Source of the DNA: an uncultured Oscillibacter sp.
GTDB taxonomy: Bacteria; Bacillota; Clostridia; Oscillospirales; Oscillospiraceae
Assembly: GCF_900544955.1 (NCBI RefSeq)
Contig: NZ_UQXD01000011.1
Coordinates: 1-55,721, forward strand
Reading direction: 5' to 3'
Length of the DNA: 55,721 nt
Part shown: positions 24,816 through 33,783 of the stretch, piece after piece
Numbering within the stretch: the first letter of the stretch is position 1
Layout: each line of letters opens with the position of its first letter
Notes under the pieces: generated by a model
Databases searched by the model: none
Told to the model about the DNA's origin: nothing
What the model saw: only the letters and a program-made list of their open reading frames with translations
Position numbers and translations under genes: made by a program

Positions 24816-27020
24816 TCACTCCCCGCTGTGGGCCAACCGCCACCGCAGCCCGGAGTACCGCTTCTGCTGGCGGTCATTCTCCGCCATGGCCCGGATGGCC
24901 GCGTCATCCCCCACCACGATCAGCAGCTCCCGGGCCCGGGTGAGGGCGGTATACAGCACCCCCCGGACCATCAGGGACTGGGCCGCCGGCATGGCCGCCA
25001 GCACCACGCAGCGGTACTCGCTGCCCTGAGCCTTATGGACCGTCTGGGCGTAGGCCAGGTCCACCTCGCTGAGCATCTCCGCGCCATAGACGGCGGTGCG
25101 CCCGTCGAAGTCCATCAGCAGCCACTCCCCGGAAGGGTCAATCTCCGCGATGCGCCCCACGTCGCCGTTGAACATGCCGGTGCCCACGGTGCCGTCCGCC
25201 TTCTCCCACACCACGTCGTAGTCGTTCCGGGTCTGCATGATGCGGTCCCCCTCCCGGAAGAGCCGCTCGCCCCAGACCAGCTCCCGCCGGTCCGCCCGCT
25301 TGGGATTCAGCGCCTCCTGAAGGCACTGGTTCAGCCGGATGGTGCCGCTGGGGCCCTTCCGGGTGGGGGTCAGCACCTGGATCTGGTCCGCCGGCACCCC
25401 CATCTTCTCCGGCAGGCGGCTTTTGCACAGCTCCACCACAGTGCTCACCGTCCGCTCCGCGTCCCGGCGGCAGAGGAAGAAAAAGTCCCCCTGGTCGTTG
25501 CTCAGCTGAGGCGGCTGCCCCAGGTTCACCGCGTGGGCGTTGCGGATGATGGCGGACTCGGACGCCTGGCGGAACACCTCCCGCAAAAACACCGTCTCCA
25601 CCCGCCCGCTGCGGATCAGATCGGAGAACACGTTCCCCGCCCCCACGGAGGGCAGCTGGTCCGCATCCCCCACCAGCACCAGCCGGGTCCCCGGCCGCAG
25701 GGCTCGCAGCAGCGCGGCGAACAGCGGCAGGTCCACCATGCTCATCTCGTCCACAATCACCGCGTCCGCCTCCAGCGGCTCCTTCTCCGTCTTCTGGAAG
25801 GTCACCTGGCGGGTGGCCTCGCTCCAGGTCATGCCCAGCAGGCGGTGGACCGTCTGGGCCTCCATGCCCGTCAGCTCGCTCATCCGCTTGGCCGCCCGGC
25901 CGGTGGGGGCCGCCAGCAGAATGTCCAGCCCCATCCGCTGCAGCAGGGCCACGATGCCCCGGACGGCGGTGGTCTTGCCGGTGCCGGGGCCGCCGGTGAG
26001 GATCAGCACCCCCCGCCGGGCCGCCAGCTCCACCGCCTGGCGCTGCTGGGGCGCATAGGTGATGCCCTGCTCCCGCTCAATCTCCGCCACGGTCCGCTCC
26101 GCCTGGCGGCTCTCGTCCGCCTCCGCCGCCAAGAGCTGGTTCAGCCGGGCGCAGACGGAGGTCTCCGCCTCCCACAGCCTGCGCAGGTAGCAGGCCTCCA
26201 CGTTGGCCACCTGCTCCCGGCACACCGTCCCCCGGTCGATGAGGTTGTCCAACGCCTGCTCCACCAGCTCCTCCGGGCAGTTCAGCAGCTGGCAGGTGGC
26301 GGACACCAGCTTGTTCCGGGGGAGAAAGACGTGGCCGTTGTTCTCGTTGTGGCTCAGCTCAAAGGTCACCGCCGCCTGGAGCCGCGCCTCGCAGCCCATG
26401 TCGAAGCCCATGCCCATGGCGATCTCGTCGGTGACGGAGAAGGCCACGCCGCAGTCGTCGCCGGAGAGGAGATAGGGGTTCTCCCGCACCATCTCCAGCG
26501 CCGCGTCGCCGTACTGCTGGCGCAGCCGCATGGCCAGCACCGTGGGCAGCTGGTACTGGGCCAGAAAGGCCATCAGCCGCCGCAGCCCCATCTGCCGGCG
26601 GAAGGCGGCGGACATCTCCTGGGCCCGTTTCGCCGTGATGCCCTTCAGCGTGGTGAGCCGCTCCGGCTCCCGCTCCAGGACGTCCAGCGCCGCGGCGCCG
26701 AACCGGTCCACCATGCTGCGGGCGGTGGCGGGACCGATGCCCTTGCAGACACCGGAGGAGAGGTAGCTGAAAATCTCCTCCTCATCCTCCGGCAGGCTCC
26801 GCTCCAGCTCCACCGCCCGCACCTGCTCCCCGTGCTGGGGATGCTGCTCCCGCACGCCGGACACCGCCAGGTGCTCCCCGGGGGCCACACAGGGGATGCA
26901 GCCCACCACGGTGATGACCTCGCCCTCCTCCGTCAAAAGCCGGAGAACCGTATAGCCGTTTTCGGCGTTTTGAAAAATCAGGCTATGTACCGTGCCCTCG
27001 CAGGCGGTCAGCTCTTCCAT
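24816..27020 (-). CDS. recD2: RecD2 (YrrC-type) ATP-dependent DNA helicase
   Basis: 5'-3' superfamily 1 helicase acting without RecBC, implicated in replication-fork and mismatch repair in Bacillus. The 734-residue product has an OB-like N-domain (VHSLIFQNAENGYTVLRL), helix-hairpin-helix repeats (GICKGIGPATA-like and LKGITAKRAQEM), Walker A GGPGTGKTT near residue 338, DEMSMVD, GDADQLPSVG, and the C-terminal motif VHKAQGSEY. Length matches the family (about 740). It lies 12 bases after a small membrane-protein gene and is probably co-transcribed with it. Confidence 0.95.
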   Translation of the reverse strand: MEELTACEGTVHSLIFQNAENGYTVLRLLTEEGEVITVVGCIPCVAPGEHLAVSGVREQHPQHGEQVRAVELERSLPEDEEEIFSYLSSGVCKGIGPATARSMVDRFGAAALDVLEREPERLTTLKGITAKRAQEMSAAFRRQMGLRRLMAFLAQYQLPTVLAMRLRQQYGDAALEMVRENPYLLSGDDCGVAFSVTDEIAMGMGFDMGCEARLQAAVTFELSHNENNGHVFLPRNKLVSATCQLLNCPEELVEQALDNLIDRGTVCREQVANVEACYLRRLWEAETSVCARLNQLLAAEADESRQAERTVAEIEREQGITYAPQQRQAVELAARRGVLILTGGPGTGKTTAVRGIVALLQRMGLDILLAAPTGRAAKRMSELTGMEAQTVHRLLGMTWSEATRQVTFQKTEKEPLEADAVIVDEMSMVDLPLFAALLRALRPGTRLVLVGDADQLPSVGAGNVFSDLIRSGRVETVFLREVFRQASESAIIRNAHAVNLGQPPQLSNDQGDFFFLCRRDAERTVSTVVELCKSRLPEKMGVPADQIQVLTPTRKGPSGTIRLNQCLQEALNPKRADRRELVWGERLFREGDRIMQTRNDYDVVWEKADGTVGTGMFNGDVGRIAEIDPSGEWLLMDFDGRTAVYGAEMLSEVDLAYAQTVHKAQGSEYRCVVLAAMPAAQSLMVRGVLYTALTRARELLIVVGDDAAIRAMAENDRQQKRYSGLRWRLAHSGE

Positions 27021-27032
27021 GCAGTTCCTCTT

Positions 27033-27368
27033 TCAGGGGCGCGGTCCCCCCACGTGAAATTTCTCCGGGTCGATCAGCACCGCGTTTTTCTCCCGGTCCG
27101 CCAGATACTGGGCCAGGGCCCGGGCGTCTTTCGTCAGCCCGCAGTCCGCCAGGATGATTTTCGCGCCGGGCAGGCGGCCCTGCACCCGGCGCAGCTCCCG
27201 CACATCCGCCTCCATCGCCAGGGCCTCCCCCCGCAGGGGCAGCACCAGCAGCAGGCCCGGCACGGCGGGGCGCCCCGCATGGAGCACCGCCCCCGCCACC
27301 AGCCACACCACTGTGGTCAGCCCCACGGCGGAGAAGAACGCAAGGAGCCCGTCTTGCAGCATTACCAT
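27033..27368 (-). CDS. Small membrane protein of unknown function
   Basis: I do not recognise a family. The 111-residue product has one N-terminal hydrophobic segment (residues 5-29, GLLAFFSAVGLTTVVWLVAG), a second weakly hydrophobic stretch (LLLVLPL) and a soluble C-terminal part with the nucleotide-binding-like text IILADCGLTKDA and ending in VLIDPEKF. ATG at 27368 follows GAGGTG by seven bases. It sits between ybeY and recD2 in the same orientation with small gaps, so is probably part of that transcript. Confidence 0.72.
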   Translation of the reverse strand: MVMLQDGLLAFFSAVGLTTVVWLVAGAVLHAGRPAVPGLLLVLPLRGEALAMEADVRELRRVQGRLPGAKIILADCGLTKDARALAQYLADREKNAVLIDPEKFHVGGPRP

Positions 27369-27411
27369 TCCGATCACCTCGGACCAGTCTATGCGCCGGG
27401 CCCGTCCCGGG

Positions 27412-27933
27412 TTAGTGCTCCCCGGCGCCGTCCCCTTCCGTCCGGCCGATGCCCAGTTCCGAGAGGATGGCCTCCTCCCGGGTGCGCATCTGCCGCTTCT
27501 GGGGCCCCTCGTCCAGATGGTCGTACCCCAGCAGGTGGAGCACAGAGTGGACCACCAGATAGCTCAGCTCCCGGCGGTTGGGGTGGCCGTACTCCTTGGC
27601 CTGGGCCGCCACGCGCTCCATGGAGATCACCATGTCCCCCAGGGGCACCAAACCGGTGCCGGGGTCCGCGTCCTCCGCCTCCGGGCGCTCCCCGGGGCGG
27701 AGGGTGAACTCGGGAAAGCTCAAAACGTCCGTAGGCCGGTCCACCTGCCGCATGTCCCGGTTGATGCGGCGGATGCCCTCGTCGCCGGTCAGCAGCACGT
27801 CCACCTCGCAGGGCACGTCCACCCCCTCCGCCTGGAGGGCGGTGCGGATCACCCTGCGGATCAGGGCGCAGTTTCGCTCGTTGGCGGCGCCGGGCACGTC
27901 GGCAGTGACCGGTATATAGTGTTTTTTGGCCAT
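27412..27933 (-). CDS. ybeY: Endoribonuclease YbeY (rRNA maturation factor)
   Basis: Metallo-endoribonuclease for 16S rRNA 3'-end maturation and 70S ribosome quality control. The 173-residue product has the invariant zinc motif H-x3-H-x5-H in HSVLHLLGYDH, preceded by PTDVLSFP and LGDMVIS. The ATG at 27931-27933 shares one base with the phoH stop (TAATG), a classical phoH-ybeY coupling. The C-terminus continues about 30 residues past the zinc motif with Arg/Glu-rich sequence. Confidence 0.95.
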   Translation of the reverse strand: MAKKHYIPVTADVPGAANERNCALIRRVIRTALQAEGVDVPCEVDVLLTGDEGIRRINRDMRQVDRPTDVLSFPEFTLRPGERPEAEDADPGTGLVPLGDMVISMERVAAQAKEYGHPNRRELSYLVVHSVLHLLGYDHLDEGPQKRQMRTREEAILSELGIGRTEGDGAGEH

Positions 27934-28907
27934 TATTTTCGCCCTTTCCCACCGGTTTTGGCGGTCTCGTAGTCCTCGTAGGCCTTCACGATCCGCTGGA
28001 CCATCACATGGCGCACCACGTCCGCGTCGGTCAGCTCGCAGATGCCGATGCCCTCCACCCGGCGGAGCACCCGCATGGCCTCCTTCAATCCGGAGGCCCT
28101 TCCGTCCGGCAGGTCGATCTGGGTGACGTCGCCGGTGATGACGATTTTGGACCCGAAGCCCAGCCGGGTCAGAAACATCTTCATCTGCTCCCGGGAGGTG
28201 TTCTGGGCCTCGTCCAGGATGATGAAGCTGTCGTCCAGTGTGCGGCCCCGCATATAGGCCAGGGGAGCCACCTCGATGTTGCCCCGCTCCAGGTACTTCT
28301 GGTAGGTCTCCGCCCCCAGCATGTCGAACAGGGCGTCGTACAGCGGCCGCAGGTAGGGGTCCACCTTGCTCTGGAGATCGCCGGGCAGAAAGCCCAGCCG
28401 CTCCCCCGCCTCCACCGCCGGGCGGGTGAGGATGATGCGGTTCACCTGCTTGTCCCGGAAGGCCTGGACCGCGGCGGCCACCGCCAGATACGTCTTGCCG
28501 GTGCCCGCCGGGCCCACGCCGATGGTGATGGTGTTGTTCAGTACGGAGGCGATATACTCCTTCTGCCCGATGGTCTTGGGCTTCACCGGCCGGCCCTTGG
28601 CGGAGATGCACAGCACGTCGCCGGTGAGCTCCGTGATCTGGGCCTCCTTCCCGCTGCGCACCAGGCCGATGACATAGCGCACGTTCTGCTCCCCGATGGC
28701 CTCTCCCCGGGAGGAGAGGGTCAGCAGGGCCTGGACCGCCTTGCACGCCAGCAGGGTGTCCTCCGGCTCGCCGTCCACCCGCAGCTCCCCGTCCCGGTTC
28801 ACCACGGTGACGCCGAATTCCTGCTCCAAAAGGCGGATGTTCTCATCAAAGGACCCAAAGATGTTGACTGCCTGCTCCAGCCGTTCAATGCTGATTCTCT
28901 GTTCCAA
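27933..28907 (-). CDS. phoH: PhoH-like ATPase (PhoL/YbeZ type)
   Basis: RNA-related P-loop ATPase that partners YbeY in many bacteria. The 324-residue product has an N-terminal KH-like/PhoH-associated region, Walker A GPAGTGKT, ILTRPAVEAGERLGFLPGDL, Walker B IILDEAQN and a C-terminal SRH-like TGDVTQIDLP. The likely start is TTG at 28907 after CAGGAGTG. It follows yqfD by 28 bases, giving the order yqfC-yqfD-phoH-ybeY seen in other spore formers. Confidence 0.94.
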   Translation of the reverse strand: MEQRISIERLEQAVNIFGSFDENIRLLEQEFGVTVVNRDGELRVDGEPEDTLLACKAVQALLTLSSRGEAIGEQNVRYVIGLVRSGKEAQITELTGDVLCISAKGRPVKPKTIGQKEYIASVLNNTITIGVGPAGTGKTYLAVAAAVQAFRDKQVNRIILTRPAVEAGERLGFLPGDLQSKVDPYLRPLYDALFDMLGAETYQKYLERGNIEVAPLAYMRGRTLDDSFIILDEAQNTSREQMKMFLTRLGFGSKIVITGDVTQIDLPDGRASGLKEAMRVLRRVEGIGICELTDADVVRHVMVQRIVKAYEDYETAKTGGKGRK

Positions 28908-28935
28908 CGCTTTTTCACTCCTGTATCGTCGGGCG

Positions 28936-30132
28936 TCACGCGTCCGGTTCTTCCGTTAAAATGGGGACCTGCCGGCCAATCTGCTCCTCGCACTCTGCCG
29001 ACAACGTCACCAGCAGGGTGTCCCCCCGGCGGCGGCTGGTGCAGAGGGTGGAGCGGACGGTGCCGTAGGGGTCCACGAGGCTGTGGAGATAGGCCGTCAG
29101 CACCTGCTCGGCGTCGGCCTGGGCCTCCGCCTGGTCCCGCTCCGCCGGGGCCGTCTCGTAAAACCGCCAGGTCTCCGTCACCAGTGCCACGGGCAGCGGC
29201 AGCCCCAGCACTCTCCAGGGGGTTCTGGTGGTTATTTTATCATATTCCGCCCCTTCGATGCTACTGTTTGTGAAGAATTTTACCCGGTGGGTGCCGAAAA
29301 CTAGGGAGACCCCGGTTTTTTCCCGGCCGGTGTACTGCTTTTCCGCCGCCGTCAGGGGGACGGCGGTGGTGAGGCTGTACCAGGTCCGGGCGGTGACGCT
29401 GCCCATCCCCGCCAGCACCCGGGCACCGAAGGTGTCTGTGTCCTCCACGCCGGAGATGAGGAGCTGCCCCTCCGTCACGGTGGTCCCCTTCAGCACGGCG
29501 GCCACGCCGTCCAGGGCCTGGACCTGGAGCACCATCCCCGGCCGCCGGGCCACCACGTTGGTGGGGGTCCGCTCATCCACCAGCTCCGGCGCCGGGATGC
29601 GCTCCCGGACCTGGACGTTGGCCCGGAAGCCGGAGACGTTGACGGTGAGCCAGCTCAGCCCCGGCACGTCCAGCAGCACGTGGTTGCGGATGTCCTCCCC
29701 GTCCAGGGCCAGGCCGAAGGAGCCCAGATGGACCCCGTTTTTCTCCAGGGCCCGGAGAATCTCCTCCGTGGGTACCGTTTGGTTGCCCTCCACGTGAAAC
29801 TCCCAGACGAAAAAGGAGCCGAAAAACAGACTCAGGGCGCAGAGGGTCAGCCCCGCCAGCAGCGCCCGGCGGCCCCGGAAGCGGAAGAGGAAGTAGGGCG
29901 CCCCCTCCCGGCCCACCACCGTCAGCGCGCAGTCCAGATTTTTTGCCGCCCGGCGCAGGGCGTGCCAGTCCCGCCGGGAGAGCCGGCAGGTGAAGGCGGT
30001 GGGGGACTCCCACTTCAAATCCCAGAAGGCCAGGTCCCGGGCGCCGCACAGATTCAGCACCCGCTCCGGAAAGGCGCACTCCGCCCGCACCCGGACCTGC
30101 CCCCGCAGGCGGTTTACCAGCTCGTTCAGCAT
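28936..30132 (-). CDS. yqfD: Sporulation protein YqfD
   Basis: Membrane protein of the mother-cell sporulation programme, needed for efficient sporulation in Bacillus; biochemical role not established. The 398-residue product has an N-terminal cytoplasmic region, a single transmembrane helix at about residues 92-112 (LLAGLTLCALSLFFGSFF), and a long extracytoplasmic beta-rich domain with VEGNQTVPTEEIL at its start. It lies 4 bases after yqfC and 28 before phoH in one transcript. Confidence 0.93.
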   Translation of the reverse strand: MLNELVNRLRGQVRVRAECAFPERVLNLCGARDLAFWDLKWESPTAFTCRLSRRDWHALRRAAKNLDCALTVVGREGAPYFLFRFRGRRALLAGLTLCALSLFFGSFFVWEFHVEGNQTVPTEEILRALEKNGVHLGSFGLALDGEDIRNHVLLDVPGLSWLTVNVSGFRANVQVRERIPAPELVDERTPTNVVARRPGMVLQVQALDGVAAVLKGTTVTEGQLLISGVEDTDTFGARVLAGMGSVTARTWYSLTTAVPLTAAEKQYTGREKTGVSLVFGTHRVKFFTNSSIEGAEYDKITTRTPWRVLGLPLPVALVTETWRFYETAPAERDQAEAQADAEQVLTAYLHSLVDPYGTVRSTLCTSRRRGDTLLVTLSAECEEQIGRQVPILTEEPDA

Positions 30133-30136
30133 CGCG

Positions 30137-30421
30137 CTACCTCACCCACTCCACGGCGGCGATCCGCCCGCCGATCCGCAGCTCCTCCGCCGTCATGGCC
30201 AGCAGACTCAGCCCCTCCCCCCGGACCCGCAGGACCCCGGCGGCGGTGTTCACGTCGATCTGGGCCTCGCTGTACGCCAGAATGCCCGCGTGGTGCTCCA
30301 CATACAGCTGGCGGCTGCCCACCATCTCCAGGCGGGGCAGGCCCGCCACCACGTCCGCGGGCAGGTCGAACAGCTCCGCCACCGTGGTCAGCACACTGTT
30401 TTCTCTTCGATTTCTCTCCAT
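30137..30421 (-). CDS. yqfC: Sporulation protein YqfC (YabP/YqfC family)
   Basis: Small protein paired with YqfD in endospore formers. The 94-residue product is a compact YabP-like fold: LFDLPADVVAGLPRLEMVG, a repeated LYVEHHAGILAYS segment and LRVRGEGLSLLAMTAEEL. The ATG at 30421 has only a weak RBS (GTGAAG). It is first in the yqfC-yqfD-phoH-ybeY series and is divergent from the ylbJ-like gene; the 95-base gap should hold promoters for both, but I cannot assign a clear sigma-E site. Confidence 0.88.
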   Translation of the reverse strand: MERNRRENSVLTTVAELFDLPADVVAGLPRLEMVGSRQLYVEHHAGILAYSEAQIDVNTAAGVLRVRGEGLSLLAMTAEELRIGGRIAAVEWVR

Positions 30422-30516
30422 GCTTGCTTCACCCCGTGCAACTCTATGCGGCGGGCGGCGAAAACTTGCCGGGCATACGGCGGCGGAGGCGGGCATAGGC
30501 TCTGGGGGTGATGCGT

Positions 30517-31418
30517 ATGAGAAAGCGGCGGCGGGCGGACACCTGCCTGGTCCTGTGCGGCCTTTTGATCTGGTTCCTGGCGGACGCGGGGCGGGTTCGG
30601 GCCGCGGCGGCGGAGGCCCTGGCGCTGTGCGCCCAGTCGGTGATTCCCGCCCTCTTTCCCTTTATGGCGGTGTCGGGCCTGCTGGTGGCCCTGGGCTTCG
30701 GGGAGTGGGTCTCCCCCCACCTGGCGGGGCTGATGGGGCCGCTGTTCCGCCTGCCGGGCTGCGCCAGCTCGGCGCTGCTGCTGGGGCTGGTGGGGGGATA
30801 CCCCATTGGGGCCAAGACGGCGGCGGACCTGTACCGGGACGGCCTTTTGACGGCGGAGGAGGCGGAGCGGCTGCTGGCCTTCTGCAACAACTCCAACCCG
30901 GTGTTTCTGGTCAGCGTGCTGGGGGCCGGGGTGTTCGGGGACGTGCGGGCGGGGATCTGGCTGTGGCTGATCCACGTGCTGTCCGTGCTGCTGACGGGGC
31001 TCTGTTTCCGGGGCGGCGGCAAGCGGCCCGCCCGCCGGGTGCCGGCCAGGACCTTCCCCTGCCGGGCCGTCTCCCTCTCCTCCGCCTTTGTGGAGGCGGT
31101 GCGGGGCGCCGCGTCTGGGATGCTGTCCGTCTGCGCCTTCGTGGTGCTGTTCTATGTGCTGGTCAGCCCGCTGAAGGCGGTGGGGCGGCGCTGGTGGGCG
31201 CGGTGGAGCTGTTCTCCCTGACACCCCTGCTGGCGCCGGACCGCCTGGGCTTCGTCATCGCCGCCTTTTGCAGCGGCTGGGGCGGGCTGTCCGTCCTGTG
31301 CCAGACGGCGGCGGTGCTGGACGGCAGCGGACTGCCCCTGGGGGCCTGTCTGCGGGGCAAGGCCCTCCAGGGCCTGCTCTCCGCCCTGCTGGCGGCGGGG
31401 GGGATGCTGTTTCTCTGA
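30517..31418 (+). pseudogene. YlbJ-like sporulation membrane protein, interrupted by a one-base frameshift
   Basis: Multi-pass membrane protein of the YlbJ/nucleoside-recognition type; YlbJ is needed for spore cortex formation in Bacillus. The first frame (30517-31221) gives helices and the signature GGYPIGAKTAADLY and AFCNNSNPVFL, then runs into WWARWSCSP and a stop. The continuation (VGAVELFSLTPLL to AAGGMLFL, ending 31418) is in the next frame. One extra G in the GGGG run at 31182-31185 would restore a continuous protein of 300 residues. It is either a real mutation or a sequence error. Start chosen by the GGGGGTG before 30517. Confidence 0.82.
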
Positions 31419-31445
31419 GGGCGGGGCCTCCTGACACCGAACGAA

Positions 31446-31479
31446 GGCAGGGGCGGGAACGAAGGTTCCCGCCCCTGCC
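31446..31479 (+). terminator. Hairpin after the ylbJ-like gene
   Basis: 15-bp perfect stem GGCAGGGGCGGGAAC / GTTCCCGCCCCTGCC with loop GAAG; no T-run. Confidence 0.6.
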
Positions 31480-31623
31480 TGGGCTTGCTGAAATCGCCGT
31501 CCCAGCGGCGAAGGCCATCCGCTGATTCTCCCCGGCGTATGCGCCGGGGAACTCTCCCGGCACGCAAGTAGGGGGGCCTCCGCCGCAGAGAGACGGAGGC
31601 GGCGGGGCGGCGGGACACCCCCA

Positions 31624-31836
31624 TCCTGAACCCGTACCCGGGCGCTTTTGGAGCCAGCCCCAGGGCGGGGGATCATTCGCCGCAGGGAGCCAGCGGCGGG
31701 ACGGCAGTTCTCCTGAAACCACGCCCAGGCGCTTTCAGAACCGTTCCCGGGACGGAAGGATCGTCTGCCACAGGGAAAACAGCGGCAACGGGACGCAACC
31801 CTCCTGATCCGTGCCCGGTCGCTTCCCAGGGCAGGC
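31624..31836. repeat. Degenerate tandem repeat, period about 90 bases
   Basis: The gene-free stretch 31419-31851 contains three related units starting with TCCTGAA/T at 31624, 31711 and 31802 (periods 87 and 91). Shared parts are CCCGGGCGCTTT-like, CAGGGMGGRRGATC-like and GGGACGSCA-like blocks. The last unit runs into the stop region of the AEC transporter gene. No coding sense is evident. Confidence 0.55.
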
Positions 31837-31851
31837 GGCCCCAGCTCCCGC

Positions 31852-32754
31852 TCAGATCAGCGAGATGCCCAGCATCACGGCGATGCTGACGGGGATGGTC
31901 AGGGAGGTGGCGGTGCCGTACACGCTGGGGTCGCAGCCCAGCTTGCCGCAGAACACCGTAGCCATGCCGCTGATGGGGGCGCAGACCAGCAAAACCGCGA
32001 TGACCCGCTGCTCCACCGGGAAGGGCAGCAGGAAAAACAGCGCCAGCGCCATGGCCGCCGTGGTGGCCACCCGGCCGGTGACGATGCCCAGCACCTGGTG
32101 GCGGGCGTCCGGAGCCAGCTTCACCTCGAACATGATGCCCAGCATCAGCATCACCACCACCGCGTTGGCCCCCGCCACCGTATCCGCCAGCTGATAGATG
32201 GGGGCCGGGAAGCGGAAGTGGAACAAGCTCAGCAGCAGCAACCCCACGTACAGGTCGAAGGGGAAGGTGGAGAACAGGGTCTTTCCCAAGGCCTTCAGGC
32301 TGAATTTCGCGTCGGGGTGCACCTGCATGGCGGCCAGGGAGAAGATGATGCCGCAGTTCATGATGGAGTTACCCATATCGAACATGATGGCCTCCATCAT
32401 CTGCCCGGGGAACAGGTTCTGCACAAAGGGGATGGCGAAGCTGCCGATGTTGTACCCGGACATGCAGATCATGTACATGGCCCGGACCCCCGGCGCCTCC
32501 TTTCTCCCCACCCTCCAGCCCACCGTCACCAAGATGGCGTCGGCGGCCAGGCCGATGAGGGCGAAGGAGAGCAGGCGGGCGTCTATGGTAAAATCCCGAA
32601 AGGCGTTTACCAGCACGGCGGGCAGCGTGACGTACAGCATGATGTTGGAGAGGATTTTGCTGTCCTCTTTCTTGAAGAGGCCCGCCCGCTTGAGCAGGTA
32701 TCCCAAAAGAATCAAAAAGATCAAAATCGCGGATTTTACCAGTGCGGCGTCCAT
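31852..32754 (-). CDS. AEC (auxin efflux carrier) family transporter
   Basis: A 300-residue inner-membrane permease with about ten hydrophobic helices. The two halves each start with the family's pattern (ILLGYLLKRAGLFKKEDSKILS near residue 18; the Asn/Pro-containing TM4 GYNIGSFAIPFVQ). Members move organic anions such as malate or are annotated as auxin-like carriers; the substrate here is unknown. Start ATG at 32754 follows GGAT. A strong hairpin separates it from the upstream nucleoside ABC operon, so it is probably separately controlled or fed by read-through. Confidence 0.88.
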   Translation of the reverse strand: MDAALVKSAILIFLILLGYLLKRAGLFKKEDSKILSNIMLYVTLPAVLVNAFRDFTIDARLLSFALIGLAADAILVTVGWRVGRKEAPGVRAMYMICMSGYNIGSFAIPFVQNLFPGQMMEAIMFDMGNSIMNCGIIFSLAAMQVHPDAKFSLKALGKTLFSTFPFDLYVGLLLLSLFHFRFPAPIYQLADTVAGANAVVVMLMLGIMFEVKLAPDARHQVLGIVTGRVATTAAMALALFFLLPFPVEQRVIAVLLVCAPISGMATVFCGKLGCDPSVYGTATSLTIPVSIAVMLGISLI

Positions 32755-32771
32755 AAAACCATCCTTTTCCG

Positions 32772-32819
32772 CGCCGCAACAATCCCCTCCGTCCGATAAC
32801 GGAGGGGATTGTTGCGGCG
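32772..32819 (-). terminator. 21-bp hairpin after the nucleoside ABC operon
   Basis: Perfect 21-bp stem with a six-base loop between the second permease stop and the AEC transporter start; a short A/G tail rather than a T-run follows on the minus strand. Confidence 0.7.
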
Positions 32820-32841
32820 GCATTCTACAAATTGTATCGTC

Positions 32842-33783
32842 TCAGCGCTGTCCCTTATCGTAGGGGATACCCTCGGCCTTGGGGGCCCGGGACTTCCGGG
32901 ACGTAAAGGCCAGCACCACCAGGGAGATGATATAGGGCAGCATGTTGTACACGGAGCTGGGCAGATCCAGGGCCTTCAGGAAATCGAAGCCGGTGTACAC
33001 GTTGCCCAGCGCCCGGAAAAAGCCGAACAGCAGCGCCGCCAGGGCGATGCGGGTGGGCTTCCACTGGCCGAAGATCATGACCGCCAGGGCCAGGAAGCCA
33101 AAGCCCGCCACGCCGTTTTCAAATTTCCACTCGCTGACGCCGGCGGTGATGTACACAATGCCGCCCAGGCCGCCCAGCACGCCGGAGATCAGCACCCCGG
33201 CGTAGCGCATTTTGTAGACGTTGATGCCCACGCTGTCCGCCGCCTGGGGATGCTCGCCGCAGGCCATGAGCCGCAGGCCGAAGCGGGTTTTGTACAGCGT
33301 GACGTAGGACGCGGCCAGGGCCAGCAGGGCCAGCAGCATGAACCAGTTGAACTCAAAGCCGCCGATGTTCACCAAAAATGCCTTCTTGGCCTCGATATAC
33401 TGGATAACGGAGGACACATTGTCCACGCTCTCGGCGGTGTTCATGGCCTTGACGAACACGGTGGCGGCGGCGGTGCCCAGCAGGTTCATGGCGGTGCCCA
33501 CCAGGGTTTGGTCCGCCTTGAAGTTGACGGCGGCCACCGCCAGCAGCAGCGAGTACACCGCGCCCAGGGCCACTGCCGCCAGTACCACCGCCAGCAGCAT
33601 CACCGGGGCGGAGGTGGTGCCGGGGAGGAACTTCATCATCAGCGCGCCGCCCAGGGCGCCCATGACCATGATGCCCTCCAGGCCGATGTTGATGACGCCG
33701 GAGTGCTCGGAGAAGCACCCGCCCAGAGCCACCAGCATCAGAACGGAGGCGAAGATCAGCGTATATTGCAGCAGGAGGATCAT
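32842..33783 (-). CDS. ABC transporter permease, BMP/nucleoside type (second permease)
   Basis: Membrane subunit of a nucleoside importer of the BmpA-NupABC type. The 313-residue product has eight or more helices and the conserved cytoplasmic text GLEGIMVMGALGGAL and MACGEHPQAADSVGINVYKMRY, which contacts the ATPase. It corresponds to NupC/YufQ of Bacillus by length and order. Its start overlaps the end of the other permease gene by four bases (ATGA), so the two are translated together. Confidence 0.92.
   Translation of the reverse strand: MILLLQYTLIFASVLMLVALGGCFSEHSGVINIGLEGIMVMGALGGALMMKFLPGTTSAPVMLLAVVLAAVALGAVYSLLLAVAAVNFKADQTLVGTAMNLLGTAAATVFVKAMNTAESVDNVSSVIQYIEAKKAFLVNIGGFEFNWFMLLALLALAASYVTLYKTRFGLRLMACGEHPQAADSVGINVYKMRYAGVLISGVLGGLGGIVYITAGVSEWKFENGVAGFGFLALAVMIFGQWKPTRIALAALLFGFFRALGNVYTGFDFLKALDLPSSVYNMLPYIISLVVLAFTSRKSRAPKAEGIPYDKGQR

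Noticed and set aside
24195..27707. Very long plus-strand open frame (over 1100 codons) opposite recD2 and its neighbours
   Set aside because: It is antisense to well-supported genes with clear motifs, has low-complexity His/Gln/Gly/Pro composition, and no RBS; typical of GC-rich codon-position bias.
30422..30516. Sigma-E promoter between yqfC and the ylbJ-like gene
   Set aside because: CATAGAGT on the minus strand resembles a sigma-E -10, but no convincing -35 at the right distance was found.
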